From Leptothrix sp. (in: b-proteobacteria) (GTDB lineage Bacteria > Pseudomonadota > Gammaproteobacteria > Burkholderiales > Burkholderiaceae_C), in assembly GCA_013822685.1 (NCBI GenBank), contig PNKV01000013.1, forward strand, positions 77,095 to 141,094: DNA of 64,000 nt. The letters are read 5' to 3'. Made by a program: the position numbers and the translations under genes. Shown here piece by piece: positions 9,381-17,872 of the stretch. Each line of letters begins with the position of its first letter. Within the stretch, counting starts at the first letter, position 1. The notes under the pieces were generated by a model. It was not told the DNA's origin and ran no database searches. It saw only the letters and a program-made list of their open reading frames with translations.

Positions 9381-11585
9381 ATGACCAAATCAACCCCCAT
9401 CGCCTGGGCCGCCCTGGCCTGCCTCAGCCTGCCTGCCCCCGCCCAGGAGGCCCCTGCCGCCGAGACCGAGGCACTCCCCGAAGTCACCGTGCGGGCCACC
9501 CGGCGCGAAAGCCCGGTTGGCCCTGTGAAGGGTTATGTGGCCAAACGAAGCACCGCGGCCACCAAGACAGACACGCTGCTGACCGAAACGCCGCAGGCCA
9601 TCACCGTCATCACCAATGATGCCTTTGAAGAGCAAGGCGCACTGACCGCCGCCGACATCGTGCGCTACACCGCTGGCGTCAACTCGACCTACTTTGACAG
9701 CCGGGGCGACTCGTTCCAGTCTCGGGGCGGCAACCCGGCTCAGTACCTTGACGGTTTGCTGCGCAACTCGGGCAGCTACAACACCACGCGACCTGATCCT
9801 TACACGCTCGAACGTGCAGAGGTGTTGCGCGGCCCGTCGTCGGTGCTGTATGGCCAGGGTGGCATCGGCGGCGTGCTCAACATGGTGTCGAAACGCCCTC
9901 AGAAAACAGCCCAGCGTGAACTGCAACTGCAGGTGGGCACGAATGACCGGCACCAACTCGCCACCGACCTCACAGGCCCGTTGAACGAAGCGGGCACCTG
10001 GCTTTACCGGTTGGTGGCGGTGGGCCGCGAAAGTGGCACGCAAGTTGACTACGTGCCCGATGATCGATTGGTGATCGCACCATCGCTGACCTGGGCCCCC
10101 AACAGCGACACCGAGATCAACCTGCAGGCGCTTTACCAGAAGGACAAAAGCGGCTCGCTGATTGGGTTCTTTCCGTGGAAGGGCACGCTCTACGCCAATC
10201 CCAACGGGCCGATTCCGTTCAACACCTTCAGCAGCGAACCAGGCTTCGACAAGTACAACACCCAGCAGTCTGCCCTGGGCTACCAGGCCAGCCACCGCAT
10301 CAACCCGACGTGGACCGTGCGGCAGAACATGCGCGTAGCCGACAGCAAGGTGGACTACTACACGATGTACACCAGCTTCACCGCCGTGGCCACCGAGAAC
10401 CCACCCCGCCCCGGCCGGCCAGTGTTCGACTTCGGCAGTAATCGCACGGTGGTACGCGATGTGGGCATCCAGCTCAACAGCGCCAGGTTGTCCCAGCTGG
10501 ACACCCAGGGCGAAGCCCGATTCAGCACGGGCCAGATTGACCACACCCTGTTGCTGGGCCTGGATACGCAACACATCAAGACCGAGCAAAGCACGGGCCG
10601 CACGACCTCGCCTGGATTTGACTTGTATGCCCCGGTGTACGGCACCGCCTTCACTGTACCCGTCGTGGCGGAAGTGCAGCCCAACACGCTGCGCCAGACC
10701 GGGCTCTATGTGCAGGACCAGCTCAAGCTGGGCCAACATTGGGCCGCTACCTTGGGCCTGCGCCATGACCAGGCCCAGAACGTGACCGATGAGCTGGGCA
10801 ACAAGGCCGCGGTCAAGATCAAAAGCCACGCCAACACCAAGCGGGCCGGGCTGCTCTACATCACCGACAACGGCTGGACGCCTTACTTGAGCTATTCAGA
10901 ATCTTTTCAACCCCTGACCGGCACCGACATCGCGGGGGCGCCCTTCAAGCCACAGCGCGGCAGCCAATGGGAAGCCGGCGTGAAGTTCCAGCCACTGGAA
11001 TCGCGCATGCTCTACACCCTGGCGGTGTACGACCTGTATGACGAGAACCGAAAGACCGCCGATCCGGCCGACCCGAGGTTCAGCGTGCAGATGGGCAAGG
11101 TCCACGTGAAGGGCCTGGAGCTGGAGGCGCGTGGCCCTTTGAACCGCCAGTGGGATTGGATTGGTGGCTATGCCTACACGGATGCGGTGGTGGCTGAAAG
11201 CAACACCAAGATTGCCATCTTCGATCTCAACGGCAAAAACCCCACCAACCTAGTGATTGAAGAAAAGGGCACCCACTTGTCGGGCACCCCCAAGCACATG
11301 GCCTCCAGCTGGCTGACCTATGGCATCCCTTTCGGGCCTGGGCGCTTCAAGGTTGGGGCGGGTGCGCGCTACATCGGCACCTCCACCGACGGCACGGACC
11401 GCAACAAGGTGCCCGCGGTCACGTTGGTCGATGCCATGTTGTCTTACGACACGGGGGACTGGCGCATGGCCCTGAACGTGAACAACTTGGCCGACAAGCG
11501 CTACCTCACGACTTGCCTGGCCCGGGGTGACTGCTTCCTGGGGCAGCGGCGCACCGCTGTCGCCACCGCGTCATACCGATTCTGA
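9381..11585 (+). CDS. TonB-dependent siderophore receptor
   Basis: 734 residues from ATG 9381, giving signal peptide TKSTPIAWAALACLSLPAPAQ. Then come a TonB-box-like LPEVTVRA, the plug domain (ETPQAITVITNDAF, GFD-like loop region, RAEVLRGPSSVLYGQGGIGGVLNMVSKRP), and a 22-strand barrel ending in TASYRF with terminal Phe. This is the FhuE/FpvA-type siderophore receptor architecture; the ligand is not determinable. It follows the DUF4198 gene and is probably Fur-regulated. It converges on a second receptor with 2 bases between the stops. No good Shine-Dalgarno precedes the ATG. Confidence 0.93.
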   Translation: MTKSTPIAWAALACLSLPAPAQEAPAAETEALPEVTVRATRRESPVGPVKGYVAKRSTAATKTDTLLTETPQAITVITNDAFEEQGALTAADIVRYTAGVNSTYFDSRGDSFQSRGGNPAQYLDGLLRNSGSYNTTRPDPYTLERAEVLRGPSSVLYGQGGIGGVLNMVSKRPQKTAQRELQLQVGTNDRHQLATDLTGPLNEAGTWLYRLVAVGRESGTQVDYVPDDRLVIAPSLTWAPNSDTEINLQALYQKDKSGSLIGFFPWKGTLYANPNGPIPFNTFSSEPGFDKYNTQQSALGYQASHRINPTWTVRQNMRVADSKVDYYTMYTSFTAVATENPPRPGRPVFDFGSNRTVVRDVGIQLNSARLSQLDTQGEARFSTGQIDHTLLLGLDTQHIKTEQSTGRTTSPGFDLYAPVYGTAFTVPVVAEVQPNTLRQTGLYVQDQLKLGQHWAATLGLRHDQAQNVTDELGNKAAVKIKSHANTKRAGLLYITDNGWTPYLSYSESFQPLTGTDIAGAPFKPQRGSQWEAGVKFQPLESRMLYTLAVYDLYDENRKTADPADPRFSVQMGKVHVKGLELEARGPLNRQWDWIGGYAYTDAVVAESNTKIAIFDLNGKNPTNLVIEEKGTHLSGTPKHMASSWLTYGIPFGPGRFKVGAGARYIGTSTDGTDRNKVPAVTLVDAMLSYDTGDWRMALNVNNLADKRYLTTCLARGDCFLGQRRTAVATASYRF

Positions 11586-11587
11586 TA

Positions 11588-13741
11588 TCAATAGCGCGCC
11601 TGCAATGCCAGTACGACGCGGCGAGGTTCGCCGTAGTAGTTCTGGCGGCTCAGGGAGACGCTGGGCGCCGACACCTTGTCGTAGTAGGTTTTGTCGAACA
11701 GGTTGTCAACGTTCAAGTTCAATGAGAGCTGGTCGTTGAACCTGTAGCCCAGCTGGGCGTTGAAGATGGCGTAATCGCCCGACACCACGCGCACTGTGCC
11801 ATTTTGCGAGAAGAACTCGCTGCGGTAAGACACCCCGCCACCCATGGTCCAGGCAGGCAGGCCCAAGGTGGCCAAAGCGTACTTGGTGGACAGGTTGACG
11901 CTGTGCCTTGGCGTGACCGCGCTGAACACCTGCCCCAATTGCGTGACCGGTGCTTTGATGTACTCGGTGTCGGTGTAGGCATAGCCGGCCAACACATCCC
12001 AGCCACGCGCCACCTTGCCACTGACCTCGGCCTCGAAGCCCTGGCTGCGGACCTCGCCGCCTGGGATCGAAAAACTCGTCGCGGCAGGGTCCGTGATGGC
12101 ACGGTCTTTGTCTTCAATTCTGAAAATGGCGGCGTGCGTTTGCAGGCGCTTGTTGAGAAACTCGCCCTTCAAACCAAGCTCGATTTGAGAGCCGGTGAGG
12201 GGAGGCAGGATCTTGCCGGCCGCAGTGCGCGCGCTTTGAACCACAAAAGTTTTCGAGTAGGCAGCGTAGGCCGACAGGGCCTGGTTGAGGCTGTAGATAC
12301 TCGACAGCGACGGTGTGAAGCGACCGTCGGAGTCTGCCTTCGCGGTGATGGCCCCCGTGCTCAGGGAATTAGTGATGACGTCTGCCCAACTCATGCGCCC
12401 ACCCACCAAAAACTTCAAGCGTTCAGTGGCGCTGATCTGGGCCTGCCCATAGATCGCCTTCTCACGGCGCGTGGTCAGCGCGTTGTAGCCAGGCAGCGTC
12501 AACACGGGGTAAGGCAGGTCGTAGTTCGGCTGGTAAACGTTGAAGGCTAGCAAGGGGCCGTAGACATAATTGCCGCCATAGGCCTCGCTTTCGTTGTAGC
12601 TGGCCCCAACCAGGATGCGGTGCGTCAAGCGGCCCAGCTTGACCGGGCGGGTGAAGAACACGTCGTAATTCCGGTCCTGGTTTTCCTGCAAGAAATCAAC
12701 GGTTTGAAGCTGAAGGTTGCCATTGGCAGCCACTGGCGAATTGGCCCGGGCAGCCCTGTAGAAGGACGAACGCCGCACATCGCGCGCCGAAAACTTGAGC
12801 AGCCCACCATCGTCCAGGCGATGTTCAATCTCCAGAAAGAGGTCTTTCGTGTCCAGATCCTGCCGATTGGCGCGCAACCCAGCCAGGGTAGAACGCGGCA
12901 CTTCCAGCAAGCGCCCATCTGCAAACGTGGGCAGGCCCTGGTCAATCGCCGCGCGGACCTCTTGCTGGGTGTAACCCACCGCCAGCGTGGTCGCAGGTGT
13001 GATGTCGAACTCCAGCGTGCCGTAGCCCAGTTGCTTGTTGTTGAACACGGTGTCCACATGGCTGTTGCGGCGATCGACCACGCCAACCACCCGCCCCCGC
13101 AACGTGCCGGCCTCATTGAGTGGCCCGGTCACATCCACATCCGCCCTTTTGAAATCAAATGAGCCCACTGACGCATTGGCGCCCACCGCGAGTTGGCCCA
13201 AGGCCCGCTTGCGCACCAGGTTGATCGCGCCGCCAGGTTCGCCCGCACCCTGCAACAGGCCCGCAGGGCCTCGCAGCACCTCGATGTGATCGTAGATCGC
13301 GGTGTCCATCGCAGTGGCGTAGTTGGCGCCTTGCGGAATGGGAACGCCATCTAGCTGAATGGCCCCGATGTCGAAGCCCCGCGATTGGATGGTGTTGTAG
13401 TTGCCAGCCCCGTCCAAGCGGGTCACGTTGATGCCTGTGGTTTGCTTGACCGCGTCCTCCAACTTCGTGAAGTTGCGGTCGTCCAGTTGCTGGCGCGTGA
13501 TCACACTGACGGACTGCGGCGTTTCACGCACGGACTGCACCGACTTGCCAATGCTCAGTGCGCGGGTGGTGTACTGGCCAGTGCGCTCGGTGGCTGTGCC
13601 TGACGCCACGCCGGTGACGGTCACGGTGGGCAGGGACGCATCATCCACGGCCGGAGACTGCGCATGCGCCGTGATTGAAAAGCCCATCATCAGCCATGAG
13701 GCCAAAGTGATGGGCGCGAGTTTGAACTGCGGTTGCCGCAT
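11588..13741 (-). CDS. TonB-dependent siderophore receptor (FhuE/FpvA type)
   Basis: 717 residues from ATG 13741 (CTGGAG 8-9 bases upstream; the longer frame to 13834 lacks a signal peptide). The signal peptide ends FSITAHAQ. TonB-box-like LPTVTVTG is followed by a plug with RETPQSVSVITRQQLDDRNF, IQSRGFDIGAIQLDGVPIPQG and IEVLRGPAGLLQGAGEPGGAINLVRKRA, hallmarks of hydroxamate-siderophore receptors. The C-terminus is LALQARY, with a terminal aromatic. It is the last gene of a four-gene operon with DUF3649, PepSY and DUF3325 proteins, a known siderophore utilisation module. Confidence 0.94.
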   Translation of the reverse strand: MRQPQFKLAPITLASWLMMGFSITAHAQSPAVDDASLPTVTVTGVASGTATERTGQYTTRALSIGKSVQSVRETPQSVSVITRQQLDDRNFTKLEDAVKQTTGINVTRLDGAGNYNTIQSRGFDIGAIQLDGVPIPQGANYATAMDTAIYDHIEVLRGPAGLLQGAGEPGGAINLVRKRALGQLAVGANASVGSFDFKRADVDVTGPLNEAGTLRGRVVGVVDRRNSHVDTVFNNKQLGYGTLEFDITPATTLAVGYTQQEVRAAIDQGLPTFADGRLLEVPRSTLAGLRANRQDLDTKDLFLEIEHRLDDGGLLKFSARDVRRSSFYRAARANSPVAANGNLQLQTVDFLQENQDRNYDVFFTRPVKLGRLTHRILVGASYNESEAYGGNYVYGPLLAFNVYQPNYDLPYPVLTLPGYNALTTRREKAIYGQAQISATERLKFLVGGRMSWADVITNSLSTGAITAKADSDGRFTPSLSSIYSLNQALSAYAAYSKTFVVQSARTAAGKILPPLTGSQIELGLKGEFLNKRLQTHAAIFRIEDKDRAITDPAATSFSIPGGEVRSQGFEAEVSGKVARGWDVLAGYAYTDTEYIKAPVTQLGQVFSAVTPRHSVNLSTKYALATLGLPAWTMGGGVSYRSEFFSQNGTVRVVSGDYAIFNAQLGYRFNDQLSLNLNVDNLFDKTYYDKVSAPSVSLSRQNYYGEPRRVVLALQARY

Positions 13742-13793
13742 GGGGACTGCTCCAGGATGAGAAAGAAACGAAAAGAATCTTTGGCGCGGTGGC

Positions 13794-14132
13794 TCAGAGC
13801 CCCGGCAAGCGCATCGCGATGGCCAAGCCGCCAAGCAGCGTCAGCGGACCCGTGACCGTGATGGCCTTTGGCCAGTAAGTCAGCGTCAAGACCAGGGCGA
13901 TGCCGCTGGCCGTGAGGCAGCCCAACCAGGCCACCAGGCCAATGCCCAGGCCTTCTTGTGCCAGGCAGGCCCACAACGAAATGGCCAACAAGCCAGTACC
14001 GGCCAGTTGAAAGGGCACACGCCAGCCGCCAGGCTGCGCCTCGCGGCCAAAGCGATCAGACCAATGGCGCTCCATGGCCAGGCTCAGCGATGCAAAGCCC
14101 GCATAGGCCAGGCACAAGGCAGGCCAGTTCAT
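13794..14132 (-). CDS. DUF3325 membrane protein of siderophore module
   Basis: 112 residues with about four hydrophobic segments (MNWPALCLAYAGFASLSLAM, GTGLLAISLWACLA, LVAWLGCLTASGIALVLTLTYW, LTLLGGLAIAMRL). Matches DUF3325 proteins, small inner-membrane proteins that accompany PepSY ferric-siderophore reductases. It overlaps the PepSY gene by 4 bases and sits 52 bases before the receptor gene. The biochemical role is unknown. Confidence 0.8.
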   Translation of the reverse strand: MNWPALCLAYAGFASLSLAMERHWSDRFGREAQPGGWRVPFQLAGTGLLAISLWACLAQEGLGIGLVAWLGCLTASGIALVLTLTYWPKAITVTGPLTLLGGLAIAMRLPGL

Positions 14133-15685
14133 GGTCTGGCCTTCGCGTTGTGTTTGCCGTGCCGCTGCAGCATCCAGACCGCCGAGGCCAGGCCCAGGCC
14201 CAAGGCCAGCACCGTCAAATCAAAACCAGCCAAGGCCCAGCGCCCGGCTGGAAGCGTGATGCCCAGGTGCGCATCGGTGGTCAGGGCATTGAGCACGGGC
14301 AACAGCATGAAGAGGCCCGCCCCCAGCACCAATTGCAGCCGCCACATCGGCCTTGTCGGCCAGATCAGTGCGAGCACGGTGGCCGCGCCCCAGGCAAAGA
14401 AGAAAGCATTGATCTCTTGCTGAGGGCGCTCGGCCAAGTCCAAAGGCAATAAACGGTTGGCCCAAAAATACGTGGCGATGGCGATGGGCAAGCCAGCGAT
14501 CGCACCGATGTTGAGGCCATCCACCAGCCGCAATCCAAAACCGATGGGCAAGCCATGGCGGATTTGTTTGGCGTGCTTCTGGCGCTCTTTCACCGCCCAC
14601 AGCAGCAGCCCTGTGGCCACCATGGCACAGCCCGCCAGGCCAGACACGAAGAACAAGGCACGAAGCCAAGGCTCGGCAAAGCGCGCCACGTGCAAACCAT
14701 AGAGCACGCCACGGGTCGTGGCCGCGGGGGCATCGTCTCCGCGCACCGACAACAACGCACCGCTGTGGCCTTGGAATGCCATCGTCGGCCCATTGACCGA
14801 GATGCGGCGCTCGTCAACCGGCTGCACTTCGATCACGGCATTGGCGGCCAGCGGGTTGAGCACGGTGACACGGCCAGCGGGCTGGCCCCAGCGCGCCTGG
14901 GCTTGCGCCAGCAAAGGCTCCACTGCGGTCAGCGTGCCTGGCTGGGCGCTGGGCTTGGGCACAACGGCCTGAGGAAACACATCGGCGGTGAAAGCCTTCT
15001 GGTCACCTTGGTAGGCCGTCATCACGCCCCAAGGCATGTACAGCGTCATTAAGGTGATCAAGCCGCTGTAGGTGATCATCAAATGGAAAGGCAAGGCGAG
15101 GACGCCGGTGGCGTTATGGGCGTCCAGCCAGGAGCGTTGGTTCTTGCGGGGCCGAAAGGTGAAGAAGTCTTTGAAAATGCGCTTGTGCGTGATCACGCCA
15201 CTGACGATGGCCACGAGCATGAACATGGCGCAAAAGCCCACGATCCAGCGAGCCCAGACCGCCGGCATGTAGTGCAGATCGAAGTGCAAGCGGTAAAAGA
15301 ACTCTCCGCCCCGGGTTGCACGTGTGTGCAAAACCGCACCCGTGGCCGGATCCAGGAACTCGGTCTTGAAACGGCCTCGGGCATTCTTGGCTTGGGGTGG
15401 TGGCGGCTCAACCCAACCAATGCGCACAGCGGGTTCGCGCGACGTGGGCAACTCAATGCTCCAGCGGTTGGCCTGAGGCGCCTTCTGACGCAGCGCGTTG
15501 AGGGCATGGGTGGCCGCCAGCGGTCCGGCGTGGGCCTGCAATACCTCCGGCTGCATCCATTGGGTGATCTCCTGGCGGAAATAGGTGGCCGTGCCTGCGG
15601 CAAAGATCATGAACAGCACCCAACCGACCAACAGGCCCGACCAGGTGTGCAGCCACGCCATGGATTGACGAAAGCCTTCCTTCAT
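14129..15685 (-). CDS. PepSY-domain inner-membrane protein, putative ferric-siderophore reductase
   Basis: 518 residues. Start ATG 15685 overlaps the DUF3649 stop by 4 bases and is preferred to the frame extending to 15742. The first helix HTWSGLLVGWVLFMIFAAGT is the PepSY_TM signature, followed by periplasmic PepSY sequence, RWIVGFCAMFMLVAIVSGVI, HNATGVLALPFHLMITYSG and five to six later helices. PepSY_TM proteins of this type (PiuB/FoxB-like) act in reductive iron release from siderophores at the inner membrane. The operon context with DUF3649, DUF3325 and a siderophore receptor fits. Confidence 0.87.
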   Translation of the reverse strand: MKEGFRQSMAWLHTWSGLLVGWVLFMIFAAGTATYFRQEITQWMQPEVLQAHAGPLAATHALNALRQKAPQANRWSIELPTSREPAVRIGWVEPPPPQAKNARGRFKTEFLDPATGAVLHTRATRGGEFFYRLHFDLHYMPAVWARWIVGFCAMFMLVAIVSGVITHKRIFKDFFTFRPRKNQRSWLDAHNATGVLALPFHLMITYSGLITLMTLYMPWGVMTAYQGDQKAFTADVFPQAVVPKPSAQPGTLTAVEPLLAQAQARWGQPAGRVTVLNPLAANAVIEVQPVDERRISVNGPTMAFQGHSGALLSVRGDDAPAATTRGVLYGLHVARFAEPWLRALFFVSGLAGCAMVATGLLLWAVKERQKHAKQIRHGLPIGFGLRLVDGLNIGAIAGLPIAIATYFWANRLLPLDLAERPQQEINAFFFAWGAATVLALIWPTRPMWRLQLVLGAGLFMLLPVLNALTTDAHLGITLPAGRWALAGFDLTVLALGLGLASAVWMLQRHGKHNAKARP

Positions 15686-15969
15686 CGCGACCACCCGATC
15701 AGCGCGCCCAGGACCGCAGCCGGTATGGCCAGGCCAAGCCACGCCTGCCAGGCAGAACGGGCGGCAAACACCCAGATCACCGCACCGGCATAGACCGCGA
15801 AGGACAACATCATGGCGGTCAAGGTGGCCTCTGATCGCCGGCCCGGCAAGTGCATGGCCAGTGCACCTGTGAACAAGGCGGCCACGCCATACCCACCCAA
15901 GATGGCCGCCAGCGCGCGCGAAGCCACGGCCCAGCGTTCACGGGCACTGAGAACCACCGCCTTCTTCAC
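15682..15969 (-). CDS. DUF3649 membrane protein, first gene of siderophore module
   Basis: 95 residues with three hydrophobic helices (ALAAILGGYGVAALFTGALAM, LTAMMLSFAVYAGAVIWVFAA, WLGLAIPAAVLGALIGW). Matches DUF3649, which commonly precedes PepSY_TM and DUF3325 genes in iron operons. It is first in the operon and starts about 100 bases from a strong Fur-box-like site. Confidence 0.78.
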   Translation of the reverse strand: MKKAVVLSARERWAVASRALAAILGGYGVAALFTGALAMHLPGRRSEATLTAMMLSFAVYAGAVIWVFAARSAWQAWLGLAIPAAVLGALIGWSR

Positions 15970-16050
15970 GATGCTCGCTTCGGGCTCAGGTTCAGGGTGT
16001 GGTCAGCCATTTGATACTCCAGGCTTGTTCAAAAAGGAACCCCCTCATTC

Positions 16051-16080
16051 GCAAATGCGCATGAGAATGATTCCTATTCT
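16051..16080 (-). promoter_or_regulatory. Fur box between the siderophore module and the chromate transporter
   Basis: GAGAATGATTCCTATTC (16063-16079) is a close match to the Fur consensus, preceded by GCAAATGCGCAT, which extends it as overlapping Fur hexamers. It lies ~95-110 bases upstream of the DUF3649 gene and only ~45 bases before the divergent chrA start, so it may affect both. Confidence 0.7.
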
Positions 16081-16124
16081 AACAACAAGAATGGGGCATG
16101 TGCTCGCCCGTTTTAGACTTCCGC

Positions 16125-17474
16125 ATGCCTGATGCATTCATCACAGACACCACCCGGTCTGCTCCCATCACCTTCTGGGAGGCCTTCCGCTTTTGGCTCA
16201 AGCTGGGCTTCATCAGCTTTGGCGGCCCGGCGGGGCAGATCGCCATCATGCACACGGAGCTGGTCGAGCGTCGCCGTTGGATCAGCGAGAAGCGCTTCCT
16301 GCATGCGCTGAACTACTGCATGTTGTTGCCCGGCCCCGAGGCCCAGCAACTGGCCACCTACATCGGTTGGTTGATGCACCGCACCTGGGGCGGCATCGTG
16401 GCTGGCGCCTTGTTCGTGCTGCCGTCCCTGTTCATCCTGGGCGCCCTGTCCTGGGTCTATGTGGCGTTTGGGCAGGTGCCGGTGGTGGCGGGCATCTTCT
16501 ACGGCATCAAGCCGGCGGTCACCGCCCTGGTGGTGCACGCGGCCCACCGGATTGGCATGCGGGCCTTGAAGAACGGCTGGCTGTGGGCCATCGCGGCAGC
16601 CTCGTTCGTGGCCATCTTCGCGCTACAGGTGCCCTTCCCCCTGATCGTGTTGGCGGCCGCCCTCATTGGGCACGTCGGCGGCCGGGTGGCCCCTCGGATC
16701 TTTGTGGTGGGCGGTGGCCACGGTGGCGCGCAACAGGCTTATGGGCCAGCCTTGATCGATGACGACACGCCGACGCCGGCCCACGCGCGTTTCACACGAA
16801 GCCGCCTGGTCAGGGTGCTCGTCATCGGCTTGGCGTTGTGGGCTGGCGCGATGGCCCTGCTGCTAGTCACCCAGGGCGTGGACGGCACGCTCACGCAGAT
16901 GGGCTGGTTCTTCACCAAGGCCGCCCTGCTCACTTTTGGCGGGGCCTATGCGGTACTGCCTTATGTGTACCAAGGCGCGGTCGAGCACTACCAGTGGCTG
17001 ACAGGGCCGCAGATGATCGATGGTCTGGCCTTGGGCGAAACCACGCCCGGCCCGCTGATCATGGTGGTAGCGTTCGTCGGGTTTGTGGGCGCGTGGACTC
17101 AGCAGGTATTCGGGCCGGATGGCCTGATGCTGGCTGGGGCGGTGGCGGCGGCCGTGGTGACCTTCTTCACTTTCCTGCCCTCCTTCATCTTCATCCTGGC
17201 GGGTGGCCCCTTGATCGAGTCAACGCATGGCCAGCTGAAGTTCACCGCCCCGCTGACGGCCATCACGGCGGCCGTGGTCGGCGTGATCCTGAACCTGGCC
17301 ATGTTTTTTGCCTACCACGTGCTGTGGCCCCAAGGCCTGGACGGGCGCTTTGATTGGGGCTCACTCGCGATTGCACTGGGCGCGGCCGTCGCCTTGTTCC
17401 GCTTCAAGCTGGGCGTCATGCCCCTGCTGGGCTTGTGTGCCGCTGTGGGCCTGGCCATCACCTGGCTGCGCTAG
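16125..17474 (+). CDS. chrA: Chromate transporter ChrA family, two-domain
   Basis: 449 residues from ATG 16125 (alternative ATG 16098, +9 residues; neither has a clear Shine-Dalgarno). Two homologous CHR domains are visible. The N-terminal one has [20 protein letters not shown] and [16 protein letters not shown]; the C-terminal one has [19 protein letters not shown] and [21 protein letters not shown]. ChrA proteins export chromate at the inner membrane. The stop shares the palindrome CTAG with the stop of the convergent cueR. The Fur-like site just upstream is probably for the opposite gene. Confidence 0.88.
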   Translation: MPDAFITDTTRSAPITFWEAFRFWLKLGFISFGGPAGQIAIMHTELVERRRWISEKRFLHALNYCMLLPGPEAQQLATYIGWLMHRTWGGIVAGALFVLPSLFILGALSWVYVAFGQVPVVAGIFYGIKPAVTALVVHAAHRIGMRALKNGWLWAIAAASFVAIFALQVPFPLIVLAAALIGHVGGRVAPRIFVVGGGHGGAQQAYGPALIDDDTPTPAHARFTRSRLVRVLVIGLALWAGAMALLLVTQGVDGTLTQMGWFFTKAALLTFGGAYAVLPYVYQGAVEHYQWLTGPQMIDGLALGETTPGPLIMVVAFVGFVGAWTQQVFGPDGLMLAGAVAAAVVTFFTFLPSFIFILAGGPLIESTHGQLKFTAPLTAITAAVVGVILNLAMFFAYHVLWPQGLDGRFDWGSLAIALGAAVALFRFKLGVMPLLGLCAAVGLAITWLR

Positions 17475-17872
17475 TCGGCCAACTCGTCCAGGATGGGGCA
17501 GTCGGGGCGGCTGTCGCCATGGCAACACTGTGCCAGCCGCTCCAGGGTGCGCTTCATTTCGGCCATCTCGCGCATGCGCCGGTCCAGGTCGGCCACATGG
17601 GCCAGGGCAATGCGTTTGACATCGGCGCTTGATCGCTTGCGGTTCTGCCAAAGCTTGAGCAGCTCGGCCACCTCGGCCATGCCGAAGCCCAGTTGGCGTG
17701 AATGCTTGATGAACCGCAAGGTGTGCACCTCGCGCTCGCCGTATTGCCGGTAGCCGGCTTGCGTTCGCGCCACCTTGGGCAGCAAGCCCAGCGACTCGTA
17801 ATACCGCACCATCTTGGCCGAGACACCAGACTGCGCGGCAGCCTGGCCGATGTTCAAGGCTTCAGCACTCAT
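17471..17872 (-). CDS. cueR: MerR-family copper-responsive regulator CueR
   Basis: 133 residues. The N-terminal MerR winged helix is [26 protein letters not shown], followed by [14 protein letters not shown] and a dimerisation helix. The metal-binding loop [13 protein letters not shown] has the two Cys spaced as in CueR (C-x7-C). CueR senses Cu(I) and activates copA-type promoters by untwisting a 19-base spacer; two such promoters lie at 20131-20217. It overlaps the copA stop by 4 bases, so it is transcribed with copA and autoregulated. Confidence 0.93.
   Translation of the reverse strand: MSAEALNIGQAAAQSGVSAKMVRYYESLGLLPKVARTQAGYRQYGEREVHTLRFIKHSRQLGFGMAEVAELLKLWQNRKRSSADVKRIALAHVADLDRRMREMAEMKRTLERLAQCCHGDSRPDCPILDELAD

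Noticed and set aside
9390-10829. 479-codon minus-strand frame opposite the TonB receptor
   Set aside because: The plus-strand receptor has complete plug and barrel signatures; the antisense frame has no recognisable domain.
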